Source of the DNA: G020354025 sp964621455
GTDB taxonomy: Bacteria > Fidelibacterota > Marinisomatia > SCGC-AAA003-L08 > TS1B11
DNA: 64,000 bases
Assembly: GCA_964621455.1 (NCBI GenBank)
Contig: CAZULW010000005.1
Coordinates: 1-64,000 of the forward strand
Direction of reading: 5' to 3'
Shown one piece after another: positions 18,363-25,590 of this stretch (position 1 is its first letter; each line of letters starts with the position of its first letter). The position numbers were made by a program, and so were the translations under genes. A model generated the notes under the pieces. That model ran no database searches, had not been told where the DNA came from, and saw nothing but the letters and a program-made list of their open reading frames with translations.

Positions 18363-18471
18363 CGCCCCGGCAAGATGCTTGTCTCATCGGCAACTCCATC
18401 TGTTCAGCCCTGCAGCTTATTATCTGCGGGTTCCGGGAACTCAAGCCGTATTTAAGAGGAGCAGACAACAC

Positions 18472-19407
18472 GTGCGGTCATGGAGATCAATAGCGCCGGT
18501 GCTCTGGCTGGTAGTATCGGTATGGAGCCCCTCTGGATCGGACGCCCTTCAGGCCCAGGAACCGAGCCCCTACGAAAAATTTGATGTACTGATCCTGGCC
18601 GAGTACGAGCACCCGGGAGTGGAGGTTCGGGTGGAAGGTGTTGTAAAGCCTGGCCAGTACCCGCGCTACCTGGAGCTGGAAGTGTCCCCGGATACCAGAA
18701 TCGCTCTGCTCACGAAGCCCGGCCCCCAGGGCAAGCCGGTCAGTGAACGGATAGAGGCCCGGGAAGAGGACGGCAGGACCTACCTGCCCGTCGATGTCAG
18801 TGAGGCCCGGTTCCTGCTACGCTATTATTTCAACCCGTTTGACAGAGAGAGCGTGAAGCGGACGTTTGCCTATGAGTTGAACACCAATGAAGTGCTCCCT
18901 GAGTTTCATATGATCATCCAGAAGCCTGTTGCGGCGCAAAATTTTAAGCACTCCCTGGCTGAGGCCGAAGAACAGGTGGGCGAATTCGATCTGACCTATT
19001 ATCAGCAACATATTCATGGGTTGCAGCCCGGCGCCGGCTTCAGCGTGGCGGTCGAGTACGACAATCCCACTCAGGCTCTCACCCTGACAGAGCTCCAGGC
19101 CAGGATGGAGCGGAAGCAGGCGGAGGACGGCACCGGTCAGCGAGCTGCGGGCGACAGGCGCCCGTTGAATCTGATGACGGTTCTTTTGGCAGGGGCGCTG
19201 CTGGCCATATGCATATTCATCGCCTTCCGGCTGTGGGACGGGAGGAAGGCCGCGGCCTTGGGCAGGGCGCCCTGGAAAGCCCGGAGCTCTGCCCCGCCGG
19301 AAGCAGGCTCCGCAAAATCTCCCAAAGAAAAGCGGGTCTGCAGCGACTGCGGCACTCCCCGCCGGCCGGGAGCCCGCTTCTGCGCCCACTGCGGCAAGAA
19401 ATTCTAG
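18472..19407 (+). CDS. Secreted/membrane protein with C-terminal zinc ribbon
   Basis: A 311-residue protein starting at GTG 18472, with AGAGGAG ten bases upstream. It has a signal peptide (residues 6-26), a beta-rich domain of unknown family (about 30-215), a membrane helix (about 230-250) and, on the other side of the membrane, a zinc ribbon CSDCG...CAHCG in the last 30 residues. The topology puts the ribbon in the cytoplasm if the domain is periplasmic. It sits 109 bases after the nonaheme gene on the same strand, so it may serve the bc complex as an assembly factor. That role is a guess from position only. Confidence 0.72.
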   Translation: MRSWRSIAPVLWLVVSVWSPSGSDALQAQEPSPYEKFDVLILAEYEHPGVEVRVEGVVKPGQYPRYLELEVSPDTRIALLTKPGPQGKPVSERIEAREEDGRTYLPVDVSEARFLLRYYFNPFDRESVKRTFAYELNTNEVLPEFHMIIQKPVAAQNFKHSLAEAEEQVGEFDLTYYQQHIHGLQPGAGFSVAVEYDNPTQALTLTELQARMERKQAEDGTGQRAAGDRRPLNLMTVLLAGALLAICIFIAFRLWDGRKAAALGRAPWKARSSAPPEAGSAKSPKEKRVCSDCGTPRRPGARFCAHCGKKF

Positions 19408-19512
19408 ATTGTCCGCGGGCCTGATCGGCGGAATGCTCGTATACGGCAAGGGCCGAGGCCACGTCGGGGTCCATCCTGGGCCACCCCACAAACGGGGAAG
19501 CGAGGATCGGGG

Positions 19513-19615
19513 AAATTAGACAAAACCCCGCCAAAATCCCGCATTTTAAGGGTACCCCCCCGACGAGAGGCGTAAATCTCCCTGTTGAAAAATATTTCCG
19601 CCCCAAAACCGCCCT
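19513..19615 (-). repeat. Dispersed repeat A, copy 3
   Basis: The reverse complement matches 231-385 in ordered blocks (GGAAATATTTTT, CAGGGAGATTT, CTCGTCGGG, TTAAAATGCGG, GGGGTTTTGTCTAATTT), without the internal insertion of copy 1. About 18 kb separates the two. The copies point in opposite directions and bracket the RtcB and cytochrome clusters. Confidence 0.6.
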
Positions 19616-19620
19616 CTGGG

Positions 19621-19710
19621 CCCACGACGTAGGAACCAGGGACCCATACGGGCAGCGCCCTCAGGGTCCATGACGTTGGAACTAGGACCCCTATGGGCAG
19701 CGCTCGCGGG
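19621..19710. repeat. Two-copy tandem repeat, period about 46
   Basis: Two units share ACGACGTAGGAAC/ATGACGTTGGAAC followed by AGGGACCCATACGGGCAGCGC and its close variant, offset by about 46 bases. They look like paired non-coding repeat elements adjoining repeat A. Confidence 0.5.
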
Positions 19711-20056
19711 ATGATATGGCTGCGGTATCCTCATTGCGCCCTAATATAAGCCAGAGGGCGGGCCTTGTCGTTCGCCTGGTGCGCGTGAAGAAATGAATAT
19801 TGACGATTTAATATTGTCGATTGAAGAGAAAAATAGAAAGAATATGAGAAAAGAGAACCGCCAAGGCGCAAAGGACGCCAAGAGGAAAGATAGAAATAAC
19901 CGCCAAGGCTCGCTTCTAGCCCCGCCTGGGGCGGGATACTAGACCCCGCTTCCTGCCCCGCCGATGGCGGGACTTTCGGCGGGGCGGGCGCGCGGGCGAT
20001 GTAGATGCCGGTAAGACTCTTCCGAAATTTGTTTCTGAAGTTATAAATTGTTAGAG

Positions 20057-20189
20057 GTCTAACGGATGAAATAACCCGCGTGAAACTTTTCACCACAGGA
20101 CTTTCCCGATGCAAATTTACGTTTGTTAAACCATTAAACATCGAAATTACGCGTCCAGCTTTTCACGTCAGGTTGATTGTGGGTTAGAT
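20057..20189 (-). repeat. attC-like recombination site 3 (end of lipoprotein cassette)
   Basis: The 133-base site is bounded by GTCTAAC (20057-20063) and GTTAGAT (20183-20189), complementary core and inverse-core 7-mers of the integron type. The flanking arms pair imperfectly over a further 20 or more bases: AATAACCCGCGTGAAA on the left arm against ATCAACCTGACGTGAAA, the reverse complement of the right arm. It begins 17 bases after the stop of the lipoprotein gene when read on the - strand, as expected for a cassette. Longest of the three sites. Confidence 0.65.
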
Positions 20190-20206
20190 GGCACAAGGTA
20201 TTGTAT

Positions 20207-20671
20207 TTATGGTAGTAAAAGATATAGACCTTCACAATCCTTCATTCGTTCTTCACAGTTTGGAACATCTTTTTCTTTATTATATAAGCTGGCATCGGTA
20301 TCCTGATCAGGATCATTTGGGTAATGGTCAAATAAATCATTACAGCCATCGCCATCTGAATCATCTATACAAGAAGGCATTTGTTTTGTACGATCTAGAT
20401 CATTGACTAAACTTTGCCAGTAATTTTCGGATGAATCTGGAAAAAGTTCGGCAATTGCATAAATGTTATCAACATATCCATCGCCATCAATATCGAGATC
20501 GGTTTCATCTGGAATGCCATCAGCATCACTGTCTCTATAGTAGCTTTCGTCATTAGGAAAATCATCAAGGAGGTCAATGCAACCGTCACCATCGGTATCA
20601 CAGTCAATGTCATTATCATTGCAACAAAATGAAAAAATGATTACTAAACATAAGAGAATTGTTTTAAGCAT
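20207..20671 (-). CDS. Lipoprotein with calcium-binding DxDxDG repeats (integron cassette 3)
   Basis: A 154-residue protein with a short lipoprotein-like leader (LLCLVIIFSFCC). The mature part is rich in thrombospondin type 3-like repeats: DTDGDGCIDLLDDFPND, DSDADGIPD, DIDGDGYVD and DSDGDGCND, each supplying Asp ligands for calcium. It probably sits on the cell surface. It lies between attC-like sites 2 and 3 and is read on the - strand like the other cassettes. There is no strong ribosome site. The base composition is AT-rich relative to the flanking cytochrome genes, consistent with a foreign cassette. Confidence 0.75.
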   Translation of the reverse strand: MLKTILLCLVIIFSFCCNDNDIDCDTDGDGCIDLLDDFPNDESYYRDSDADGIPDETDLDIDGDGYVDNIYAIAELFPDSSENYWQSLVNDLDRTKQMPSCIDDSDGDGCNDLFDHYPNDPDQDTDASLYNKEKDVPNCEERMKDCEGLYLLLP

Positions 20672-20703
20672 TTATTAAAAATGACCTATTTTGATTTTAT
20701 GCT

Positions 20704-20775
20704 CTCTAACGGCTGAGCTCACCCGCCGCCATGGAGCACAGCGCAATAGCGGTCAGGTGCAGCGCCTTGTTAGAC
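20704..20775 (-). repeat. attC-like recombination site 2 (end of small-protein cassette)
   Basis: A 72-base site, bounded by CTCTAAC (20704-20710) and GTTAGAC (20769-20775). The inner arms GGCTGAGCTCACCCGC and GCGGTCAGGTGCAGCGCC pair imperfectly, with the unpaired bases typical of a 59-base element. It follows the 83-residue ORF stop after about 31 bases on the - strand. Confidence 0.8.
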
Positions 20776-20806
20776 GAAGTGCGAGCAATCTTTCTCTTAC
20801 ACCTTG

Positions 20807-21058
20807 TCACCGCACAATCGGCTCTTCGCTCACAGGTGTGACCGTACAGGTACAGCGCGTCCAGCCTGGATCGAGGAATTTGTGTATTGCATCCAGGCTA
20901 TCCGCTTCCACGATATAGTAGATCGCGTGCTCGGAGAACGCACCATACATCGCCTTCAGCTTAGTCCCCTCTACGTTTGGATTATACAGTACCTTTGATC
21001 CCCCGGCGTCCTTAGGGCAATGTTCGGGAGTGTGGGTCTGTGTGATATGGAATAGCAT
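20807..21058 (-). CDS. Small conserved-looking protein (integron cassette 2)
   Basis: An 83-residue protein beginning MLFHITQTHTPEHCP, with an excellent AGGAGGTG ribosome site before the ATG. The pattern of a short beta strand, a Cys-containing loop and the segment AIYYIVEADSLDAIHKFLDPG resembles small ferredoxin-fold dimeric proteins such as DUF3303-type sequences; I would not go beyond that. It has five charged or Cys-containing turns and no leader, so it is probably cytoplasmic. It occupies cassette 2 of the integron, with about 300 bases of AT-rich leader (21059-21358) between it and attC-like site 1. That leader may carry its own promoter. Confidence 0.75.
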   Translation of the reverse strand: MLFHITQTHTPEHCPKDAGGSKVLYNPNVEGTKLKAMYGAFSEHAIYYIVEADSLDAIHKFLDPGWTRCTCTVTPVSEEPIVR

Positions 21059-21358
21059 CTTACACCTCCTTTTATTAGGTAGTTTAGTAAGTTAAGTTAA
21101 TTAAAATTTTAGTTAGTTAGAAGTTCACGCAATGTTAAATAAATATGGTTGCCGACCAACAAAATATTTTAATTGCAACCAACCTTTTAACCAGGACAAT
21201 CCGGTTCAGTTAGAAAATACATCGATAAAAATACGACGCACATCTTCGGGGGCGCGCAGCAATTTCGATTTCGGCATTAACCTCTCTCATAGAACCTCCC
21301 GAAACAGACAAATACATACACGTCAATCTGATTTAGCAATTTTCTATACATCCCAAAA

Positions 21359-21466
21359 GCCTAACGAAGATGCGTTTCAGCCGCGAAGGCGCGGCTGCTG
21401 CTACTTCTTCTCGGTCTTCGGCTTGGCTCGACGCCGCGCCCCGTCGTCTGCATGCCGTTGTTAGCC
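21359..21466 (-). repeat. attC-like recombination site 1 (end of cyclase cassette)
   Basis: A 108-base site bounded by GCCTAAC (21359-21365) and GTTAGCC (21460-21466). The arms CAGCCGCGAAGGCGCGGC and GACGCCGCGCCCCGTCG form a long imperfect hairpin. The TAA stop of the cyclase gene falls inside the inverse core, an arrangement common in integron cassettes. Confidence 0.8.
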
Positions 21467-22255
21467 CGCCGAGGCTCGCAGTACGCGCACACCAAGAGAC
21501 TCACTTTTTCCTTTCAATTCAAGCCGACGTTGCTCCAAATCCCCAAGCTTCAGGCTAGAAGCGACATAGGCCACATCGCTAATTAGAGCCTCACCCGCCC
21601 CGGCCTTAGACGCGAGACGGGCGGTAATGTTGACGTTATCACCCAGGGCTGTAACATCAGTGACACTTCCTTCCGCTCCGCTAACCGTGCCTACGTAGGC
21701 AATGCCTGTGTGAACGCCAACACCAACCGAGAGCCAAGGACCCTGCCTATCGGTGTGACCTGTGACTTGGAGCAATTCTTGGGCGGCCAGCACTGACGCG
21801 CGCGCATGATGGGCCCCTGTGAAGAGAGGGAAATATAGCCCAAGCACTTCATCCCCAACGAACTTGTCAATGAAAGCATCTGTCTTAATCAGCACCTTCG
21901 TGGCCGCCTTGTAAAATCGATTCATCAATCGGCTGAAGTCAGCCGCGCTCATCCTTTCAGCCAAACTTGTCGACCCGCGCACGTCTACAAAGAGCATGGA
22001 AATCTCGACTTCCGTACCACCCGGGTACTTGTGCATGAAATGCATTCAAAAGTTACAGAAGCGGGGGTTTCTTCTGTATTGGCCTCTACCAACAAGGCGT
22101 GCCAAGAGTGCTCCTATACCATCGAAGGGGGCACTACAATTCTTACAACGGTCGTTTCCAGGAAGGAGCCTAAACCGTCGTCGGTCTTTGGCCCAGCTAA
22201 ATTGGCCGCTCAAAAGTGCATGCCATACTTCATTTGCGGTTGGTTCTGTTGACAT
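21461..22255 (-). CDS. Class III adenylate/guanylate cyclase with in-frame UGA at a zinc-ribbon cysteine (integron cassette 1)
   Basis: One continuous frame of 265 codons, interrupted only by TGA at 22046-22048. The N-terminal 69 residues resemble the zinc-binding lead of stand-alone soluble cyclases: CKNC (about residues 37-40) and then NPRFCNF-[UGA], so that the UGA falls precisely on the fourth cysteine of a C-x2-C...C-x2-C ribbon. The rest is a cyclase domain with VDVRGSTSLAERM, DKFVGDEVLGLYFP (metal-binding Asp and GDE) and LGDNVNITARLAS. The start is the second ATG, with AAGGAG seven bases upstream. It could be a selenoprotein, a one-base nonsense mutant or a sequencing error; a downstream re-start at the ATG right after UGA would give a bare cyclase domain. 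It makes cAMP or cGMP if translated. Confidence 0.75.
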
Positions 22256-22283
22256 AGACATTCTCCTTGAGATAGTGTAGACG

Positions 22284-22290
22284 GGCTAAC
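22284..22290 (-). other. attI-like core site / first cassette boundary
   Basis: On the - strand this reads GTTAGCC, a GTTRRRY integron core, 29 bases upstream of the first cassette start codon and between the promoter at 22353-22381 and the cyclase gene. Position and core match an attI junction. Confidence 0.6.
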
Positions 22291-22352
22291 TATCATTTAT
22301 GAAGATAAACTACTCGCACTAAGAATATCATATTCTGCTTATCACCAGGTCG

Positions 22353-22381
22353 ATATTAACTATCAAGGCTCGAGATGTCAA
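22353..22381 (-). promoter_or_regulatory. Cassette promoter (Pc) of the integron
   Basis: On the - strand: TTGACA (22381-22376), a 17-base spacer, then TAATAT (22358-22353). The -35 box is perfect and the spacing ideal for a housekeeping sigma factor. It lies between the integrase start and the attI-like core and points into the cassette array, as Pc does in integrons. Confidence 0.7.
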
Positions 22382-22447
22382 AATATAAATTACTGTAATT
22401 ATATCACTTGGTTGTAGGGCATTCATGGTACTATTATTCCCAATAAC

Positions 22448-22834
22448 ATGGACGGGAAAAATTCTGAATATCATACCAAGCCCAAATTGCTTACCCAGGT
22501 AAAATGGGCCATGCGTACCCGTAATTACAGTCCCCGGACGATTACGACGTATGTTCAGTGGATCAAAAGGTTCATCCTGTTCCATAACAAGACCCACCCC
22601 ACCGAGATGGGGAAGGGGGAAGTGAGGACCTTTCTCACATATCTTGCCGTGGAGCAGAACGTAGCACCTTCCACGCAGAATCAGGCTTTACAGGCGCTTC
22701 TGTTTCAATATCGGGATGTTCCGGAACGCCGGCTATCCGCAGGCCTGCATATCTACCGTCTAGTATTCCAGGAGTACACCAGGTCCATCGAGAGGCTTTT
22801 GTCCCCGACGCTTTGGGTCGGGGGGTGCTGGTGA
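22448..22834 (+). pseudogene. Integron-type integrase, N-terminal domain only, fused to a sorting-tail remnant
   Basis: Residues 1-90 match the core-binding (SAM-like) domain of IntI tyrosine recombinases: LLTQVKWAMRTRNYSPRTI, YVQWIKRFILFH, and PSTQNQALQALLFQYRDV. The whole catalytic domain with its Arg, His and Tyr is gone. Instead the frame continues without a break into LSAGLHIYRLVFQEYTRSIERLL, which resembles the last residues of the sorting domain encoded at 59080-59169, and then into a CCCCGAC/GTCGGGG hairpin (22803-22823) like those following other tails. It cannot recombine DNA. Its divergent orientation relative to the cassettes is the canonical integron layout. Confidence 0.75.
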
Positions 22835-22945
22835 AGTAAGATGAGAAGGGCCTATTATTGGAAAAGGCCCGGGTTACCTATACAGGCAACGTTTCGGACA
22901 TTACGCACATACTGACTAATGGCCGTCCCGCGGAATCCTTCTTGC

Positions 22946-23199
22946 TCATCTGATGTAGACCTTAATCTCTTTCATGATAACCCTCATTTCTCGGACGGTA
23001 CCTCCTTCATTATCTTCCGCTCCGCCAGGGTGGCGTAGAGCACAGGCACGACAAAGACCGTGACGATGGCCAAAACCATGCCCCCGAAAGACGGAATGAC
23101 TATAGGCACCATGATGTCCGAGCCCCTCCCGGTGGAAGTCAGGACAACCAGGAGCGCCAGGATGGTGGTACTGGCGGTCATCATGGCCGGTCGGATACG
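22946..23199 (-). pseudogene. Remnant of a second cusA / P-II gene pair
   Basis: The frame from about 23199 to 22984 reads RIRPAMMTASTTILALL, then GRGSDIMVPIVIPSFGGM and VTVFVVPVLYATLAERK, the C-terminal membrane segment of a CusA/CzcA-type RND pump. It is followed, as in the intact locus, by a P-II start (MKEIKVYIR then TGA, 22975-22946). So the tail of one efflux gene and nine residues of the next P-II gene survive. A short protein-like frame on the + strand (22843-22936) beside it is unassigned. The upstream edge joins the DUF2231 gene. Confidence 0.7.
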
Positions 23200-23795
23200 C
23201 CGGGCACATAGTGATCGTGGTTGCGATCATGATTGTCGTGGCGGTCGGTTTTCACATTTTCATGGGCTTCGGACGGTGCCTCAGTAGAACCATGCTGGTG
23301 GGTGGAATGATCATGATTTAGTTCAGCTGGCGGAGCCTCCAGCTCCACGCCTATGCCGTATTGAAAGACTAATCTCCCACCCCGATCTGCGCCCAGAACC
23401 AGAATAACTGCGGCCACGATGAGCAGCACCGGACGACCCAGTCTAGACCACCACAACGCCTCGGCGTTCAGGCTCTTCACATAGGTCAGAATTGCCTGCA
23501 TCAGTGCCAGGACAACGGTTATTCCCGTGAACCAAACCATAAAGTCGCGGTGCGTGTGAACCATATCATGCCCTGGAGATTCGTGCCCTATGGTATCAGC
23601 TGCTATGTAGCCGGTGATTACAGTGACCACTGCCGCCAGCACGTTCAAGTAAATAAGAGTGGTAGCAGTATTACGGAACTGGTCCTTTTTCAGGGACAGA
23701 TAGAGCACTTCAAACAGCAGCGCCAACATGGTCATTGCGATGGGGAAGTGAACGAATAGTGGGTGAACGTTCAGAAGGTTTTCAAAGCCAGGCAT
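23181..23795 (-). CDS. DUF2231-like membrane protein with histidine-rich tail
   Basis: A 204-residue protein with four hydrophobic helices (about residues 12-32, 43-64, 86-108, 120-140) of the DUF2231 type; NVHPLFVHFPIAMTMLALLFEVLYL near the N-terminus is characteristic. The C-terminal 55 residues are rich in His and Asp (NHDHSTHQHG, DRHDNHDRNHDH) and could bind metal ions. The last few codons run into the cusA remnant, so the natural C-terminus may have been altered by the same deletion. It begins the left end of the metal-resistance island, behind a moderate GAGAGAGG ribosome site. Function unknown; metal binding is inferred from composition and place. Confidence 0.75.
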   Translation of the reverse strand: MPGFENLLNVHPLFVHFPIAMTMLALLFEVLYLSLKKDQFRNTATTLIYLNVLAAVVTVITGYIAADTIGHESPGHDMVHTHRDFMVWFTGITVVLALMQAILTYVKSLNAEALWWSRLGRPVLLIVAAVILVLGADRGGRLVFQYGIGVELEAPPAELNHDHSTHQHGSTEAPSEAHENVKTDRHDNHDRNHDHYVPGVSDRP

Positions 23796-23828
23796 GGGTT
23801 GTTCCTCTCTCTCATTTTGGCTAAGTGA

Positions 23829-24176
23829 CTAGGATTTTTTCTTACCGAACATGGTTCCCACCGTTGTAATGATGGATTCCCTCTCGTAGCCTTTTTGTAT
23901 CAAGTCCTGGATAAAGTCCTTCTCCTGGACCGCGGTATCACAGGTGCAGGAAACCAGCTCCTTATCCCCGCAACTCCCGCATGAGCATAGGAAATGACTG
24001 GCAATGTCAAGAACCTCGCTGCTGTAGATAATCGGCACTGACGTTCGGCTGGGGGATGTACGTGTACTCAAAATCGTGCCAATTAAGACTCCTATGGAAA
24101 TGAGCAGAATGCCTCCAATGATTATCGGGAGGTAGTTGGGCTTTTTACTGGTTTGATAAACCTTTCTAACGGGCAT
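23829..24176 (-). CDS. Membrane-anchored CcmH-like Cys-rich protein
   Basis: A 115-residue protein with a strong AGGAGG ribosome site, one N-terminal helix (about residues 15-36) and a domain SHFLCSCGSCGDKELVSCTCDTAVQEKDFI, then a helix pair ending GYERESIITTVGTMFG. The pattern of Cys loop, helix and short motif ending in tyrosine/glycine is like the CcmH (LRCxxC...yGdxvL) domain, with five cysteines in place of two. CcmH proteins reduce apocytochrome thiols; the extra cysteines and the location among copper genes suggest metal handling. It is distinct from the true ccmH at 36748. Family call moderate. Confidence 0.65.
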   Translation of the reverse strand: MPVRKVYQTSKKPNYLPIIIGGILLISIGVLIGTILSTRTSPSRTSVPIIYSSEVLDIASHFLCSCGSCGDKELVSCTCDTAVQEKDFIQDLIQKGYERESIITTVGTMFGKKKS

Positions 24177-24245
24177 GGAATCCTCCTTTTACATTGTTCT
24201 ATTTTCTCACCAATCAAATGATACCAGCACTCATTCTGATTCTGT

Positions 24246-24692
24246 TCAACTTTTAATTTTGCAGCACTCAAGCAGCTTCTCATATGCCACGGGATCGGCA
24301 TGGGTCTCATTTGCCTTATAGCCCAGTTTGGCGATAGCCTGCTCTATTTCTTTCAGACTGAGCTTGGTGCCCTCATAATTAATATGGGCCATCTTCCCTA
24401 CAAAGTCTACCTGTACAGATAAGATACCCACAGTCTTAACAAGACCATCCTTGATCGTGGCCTTGCAGATTTCACACTGAATAGTGGGTAGCTGCACCAT
24501 AGCGTGGTCTTTGCTTGCATTCATTTCCATGTTGTGGTCACTTTGCTTGTTCATACTGTGTTGCATACCAGCCATCGAATCCTGATTCTGCGCCATGGCA
24601 GGCCGGCTACCCTGGCTCTCTGTATCAGTCCGACCACATGCACCTAAACCAAGTGTAGTGACTGCCATCATTACGGTTATGATTTGTCTCAT
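24246..24692 (-). CDS. HMA-domain lipoprotein, copper-binding
   Basis: A 148-residue lipoprotein (lipobox LGLGAC near residue 18). A Met/His-rich linker follows (DSMAGMQHSMNKQSDHNMEMN), then a heavy-metal-associated domain: IQCEICKATIKDGL with the CxxC metal site, a beta-alpha-beta body and KLGYKAN. Start chosen at 24692 with GGAGG upstream; the longer frame to 24797 is non-coding. The Met/His linker and CxxC suit Cu(I) binding in the periplasm or on the outer membrane. It sits in the island between other metal genes and is likely a chaperone for the CusABC pump. Confidence 0.8.
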   Translation of the reverse strand: MRQIITVMMAVTTLGLGACGRTDTESQGSRPAMAQNQDSMAGMQHSMNKQSDHNMEMNASKDHAMVQLPTIQCEICKATIKDGLVKTVGILSVQVDFVGKMAHINYEGTKLSLKEIEQAIAKLGYKANETHADPVAYEKLLECCKIKS

Positions 24693-24793
24693 GGTTTTAC
24701 ATTCCTCCGTTGTGGTTGTTATGATAGGTATTAACTCCAGGTTTCCCAGCAGCGCACGCTGTAATAGCCAGCACCGAGTAGTACAAGGAACGA

Positions 24794-24937
24794 TCAAACG
24801 ATAATGAAGTAGCCGAGGGTTGTGCCAAATCCCTTTAGGTTTCCGGCTTCCTGTCCCCTGGCCTTAACTAACACCCAGAAACCTATGCCCAAAGCGATCA
24901 GAATCAGGGCGAAGGCTGCGTCTGCATGAAACACCAT
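24794..24937 (-). CDS. Small single-helix membrane protein (47 residues)
   Basis: ATG 24937 is preceded by AAAAGGAGA and reads MVFHADAAFALILIALGIGF, then WVLVKARGQEAGNLKGFG and a short hydrophobic end. One membrane helix (about residues 6-24) is followed by a basic loop and a second weak hydrophobic segment. No family recognised. The good ribosome site and tight spacing to neighbours make it a real gene, perhaps a small accessory subunit in metal transport. Confidence 0.6.
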   Translation of the reverse strand: MVFHADAAFALILIALGIGFWVLVKARGQEAGNLKGFGTTLGYFIIV

Positions 24938-25001
24938 TTTAGGTCTCCTTTTCTGGTTTGGTTTTTAGTCCCAAGTTTTTCCTGAATATAAGCCGGTAGC
25001 T

Positions 25002-25574
25002 CTACCGAACCGTCCACTCGGTGGACTTGGCCCAGGTGATGATTCCGTTGCTGGCATCAATCAGACTGAGACTCAAAACATAATGTTCCTTTCCGAGGAA
25101 TATATATCCATCGATGAAACCATCTACGCCAATCAGCGGCCCGATCTCCACTGCATTTTTTGCATCAATAGCCCCGATTTCGGCCAAGCCCTTCTCTTCC
25201 AACAATTCCTGCAATCTATCACGGCTTACGACCTGGAAGGATTGTGAGGCGATCAACTCCGTGATCAGCTTTTGACGTATCGTTTGTCGGTACCGCTCTC
25301 CCGACTCGGCAAATAGTCCCCACACGGCCACGGTCGATATATCTATATCCTGCCTTAATAGATCGGCTATGAGCTCCTCAATCATATGATCAACAATCTG
25401 GAACATTATGGATTCCGTATCATCAGCAGAACGTTTGGGCATCATCTCGTCATGATGGCCCATCCTACCGCTACCACCCATAGGCACAATATCGATGAGC
25501 ATACAGCCGGATAGAGTCAAAACTATAGCCAGCAACAGCGCGAGCGGGGTGGTGGTTACTTTTATTTTGTTCAT
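25002..25574 (-). CDS. LpoB/CsgG-like lipoprotein
   Basis: A 190-residue lipoprotein (lipobox LTLSGC near residue 24). The body has the CsgG/LpoB-type sequence RYRQTIRQKLITELIASQSFQVVSRDRLQELLEEKGL followed by GVDGFIDGYI and a final beta strand, as in penicillin-binding protein activator LpoB and FlgO-like proteins. It is unusual to find one in a copper operon; it may sense or brace the envelope for the efflux complex. The ribosome site is weak (GGGAAAG). It lies 16 bases downstream of the copA remnant and in the same direction. Confidence 0.72.
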   Translation of the reverse strand: MNKIKVTTTPLALLLAIVLTLSGCMLIDIVPMGGSGRMGHHDEMMPKRSADDTESIMFQIVDHMIEELIADLLRQDIDISTVAVWGLFAESGERYRQTIRQKLITELIASQSFQVVSRDRLQELLEEKGLAEIGAIDAKNAVEIGPLIGVDGFIDGYIFLGKEHYVLSLSLIDASNGIITWAKSTEWTVR

Positions 25575-25590
25575 TGTTCGCTTTCCCTGG

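Larger units (their letters stand above)
19408..20056. other. Repeat-rich gap between bc operon and integron
   Basis: No gene is seen here. It contains repeat A copy 3 (19513-19615), a two-copy tandem repeat (19621-19710), a CCGCCAAGGCGCAAAGGACGCC-like junk repeat near 19856-19880, and CCCGCC...GGCGGG palindromes near 19919-19990. On the - strand near 19995-20015 a short frame reads TGIYIAR, the hallmark end of sorting domains, suggesting another tail remnant; this last point is weak. Confidence 0.5.

Noticed and set aside
19621..19710. Tandem repeat considered as a CRISPR fragment
   Set aside because: Only two imperfect units, with no distinct spacers and no cas genes.
21180..21220. Possible fourth attC (TTTTAACC ... 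GGTTCAGTTAGAAA)
   Set aside because: Too short, the core lacks the final pyrimidine, and it would split the leader of cassette 2.
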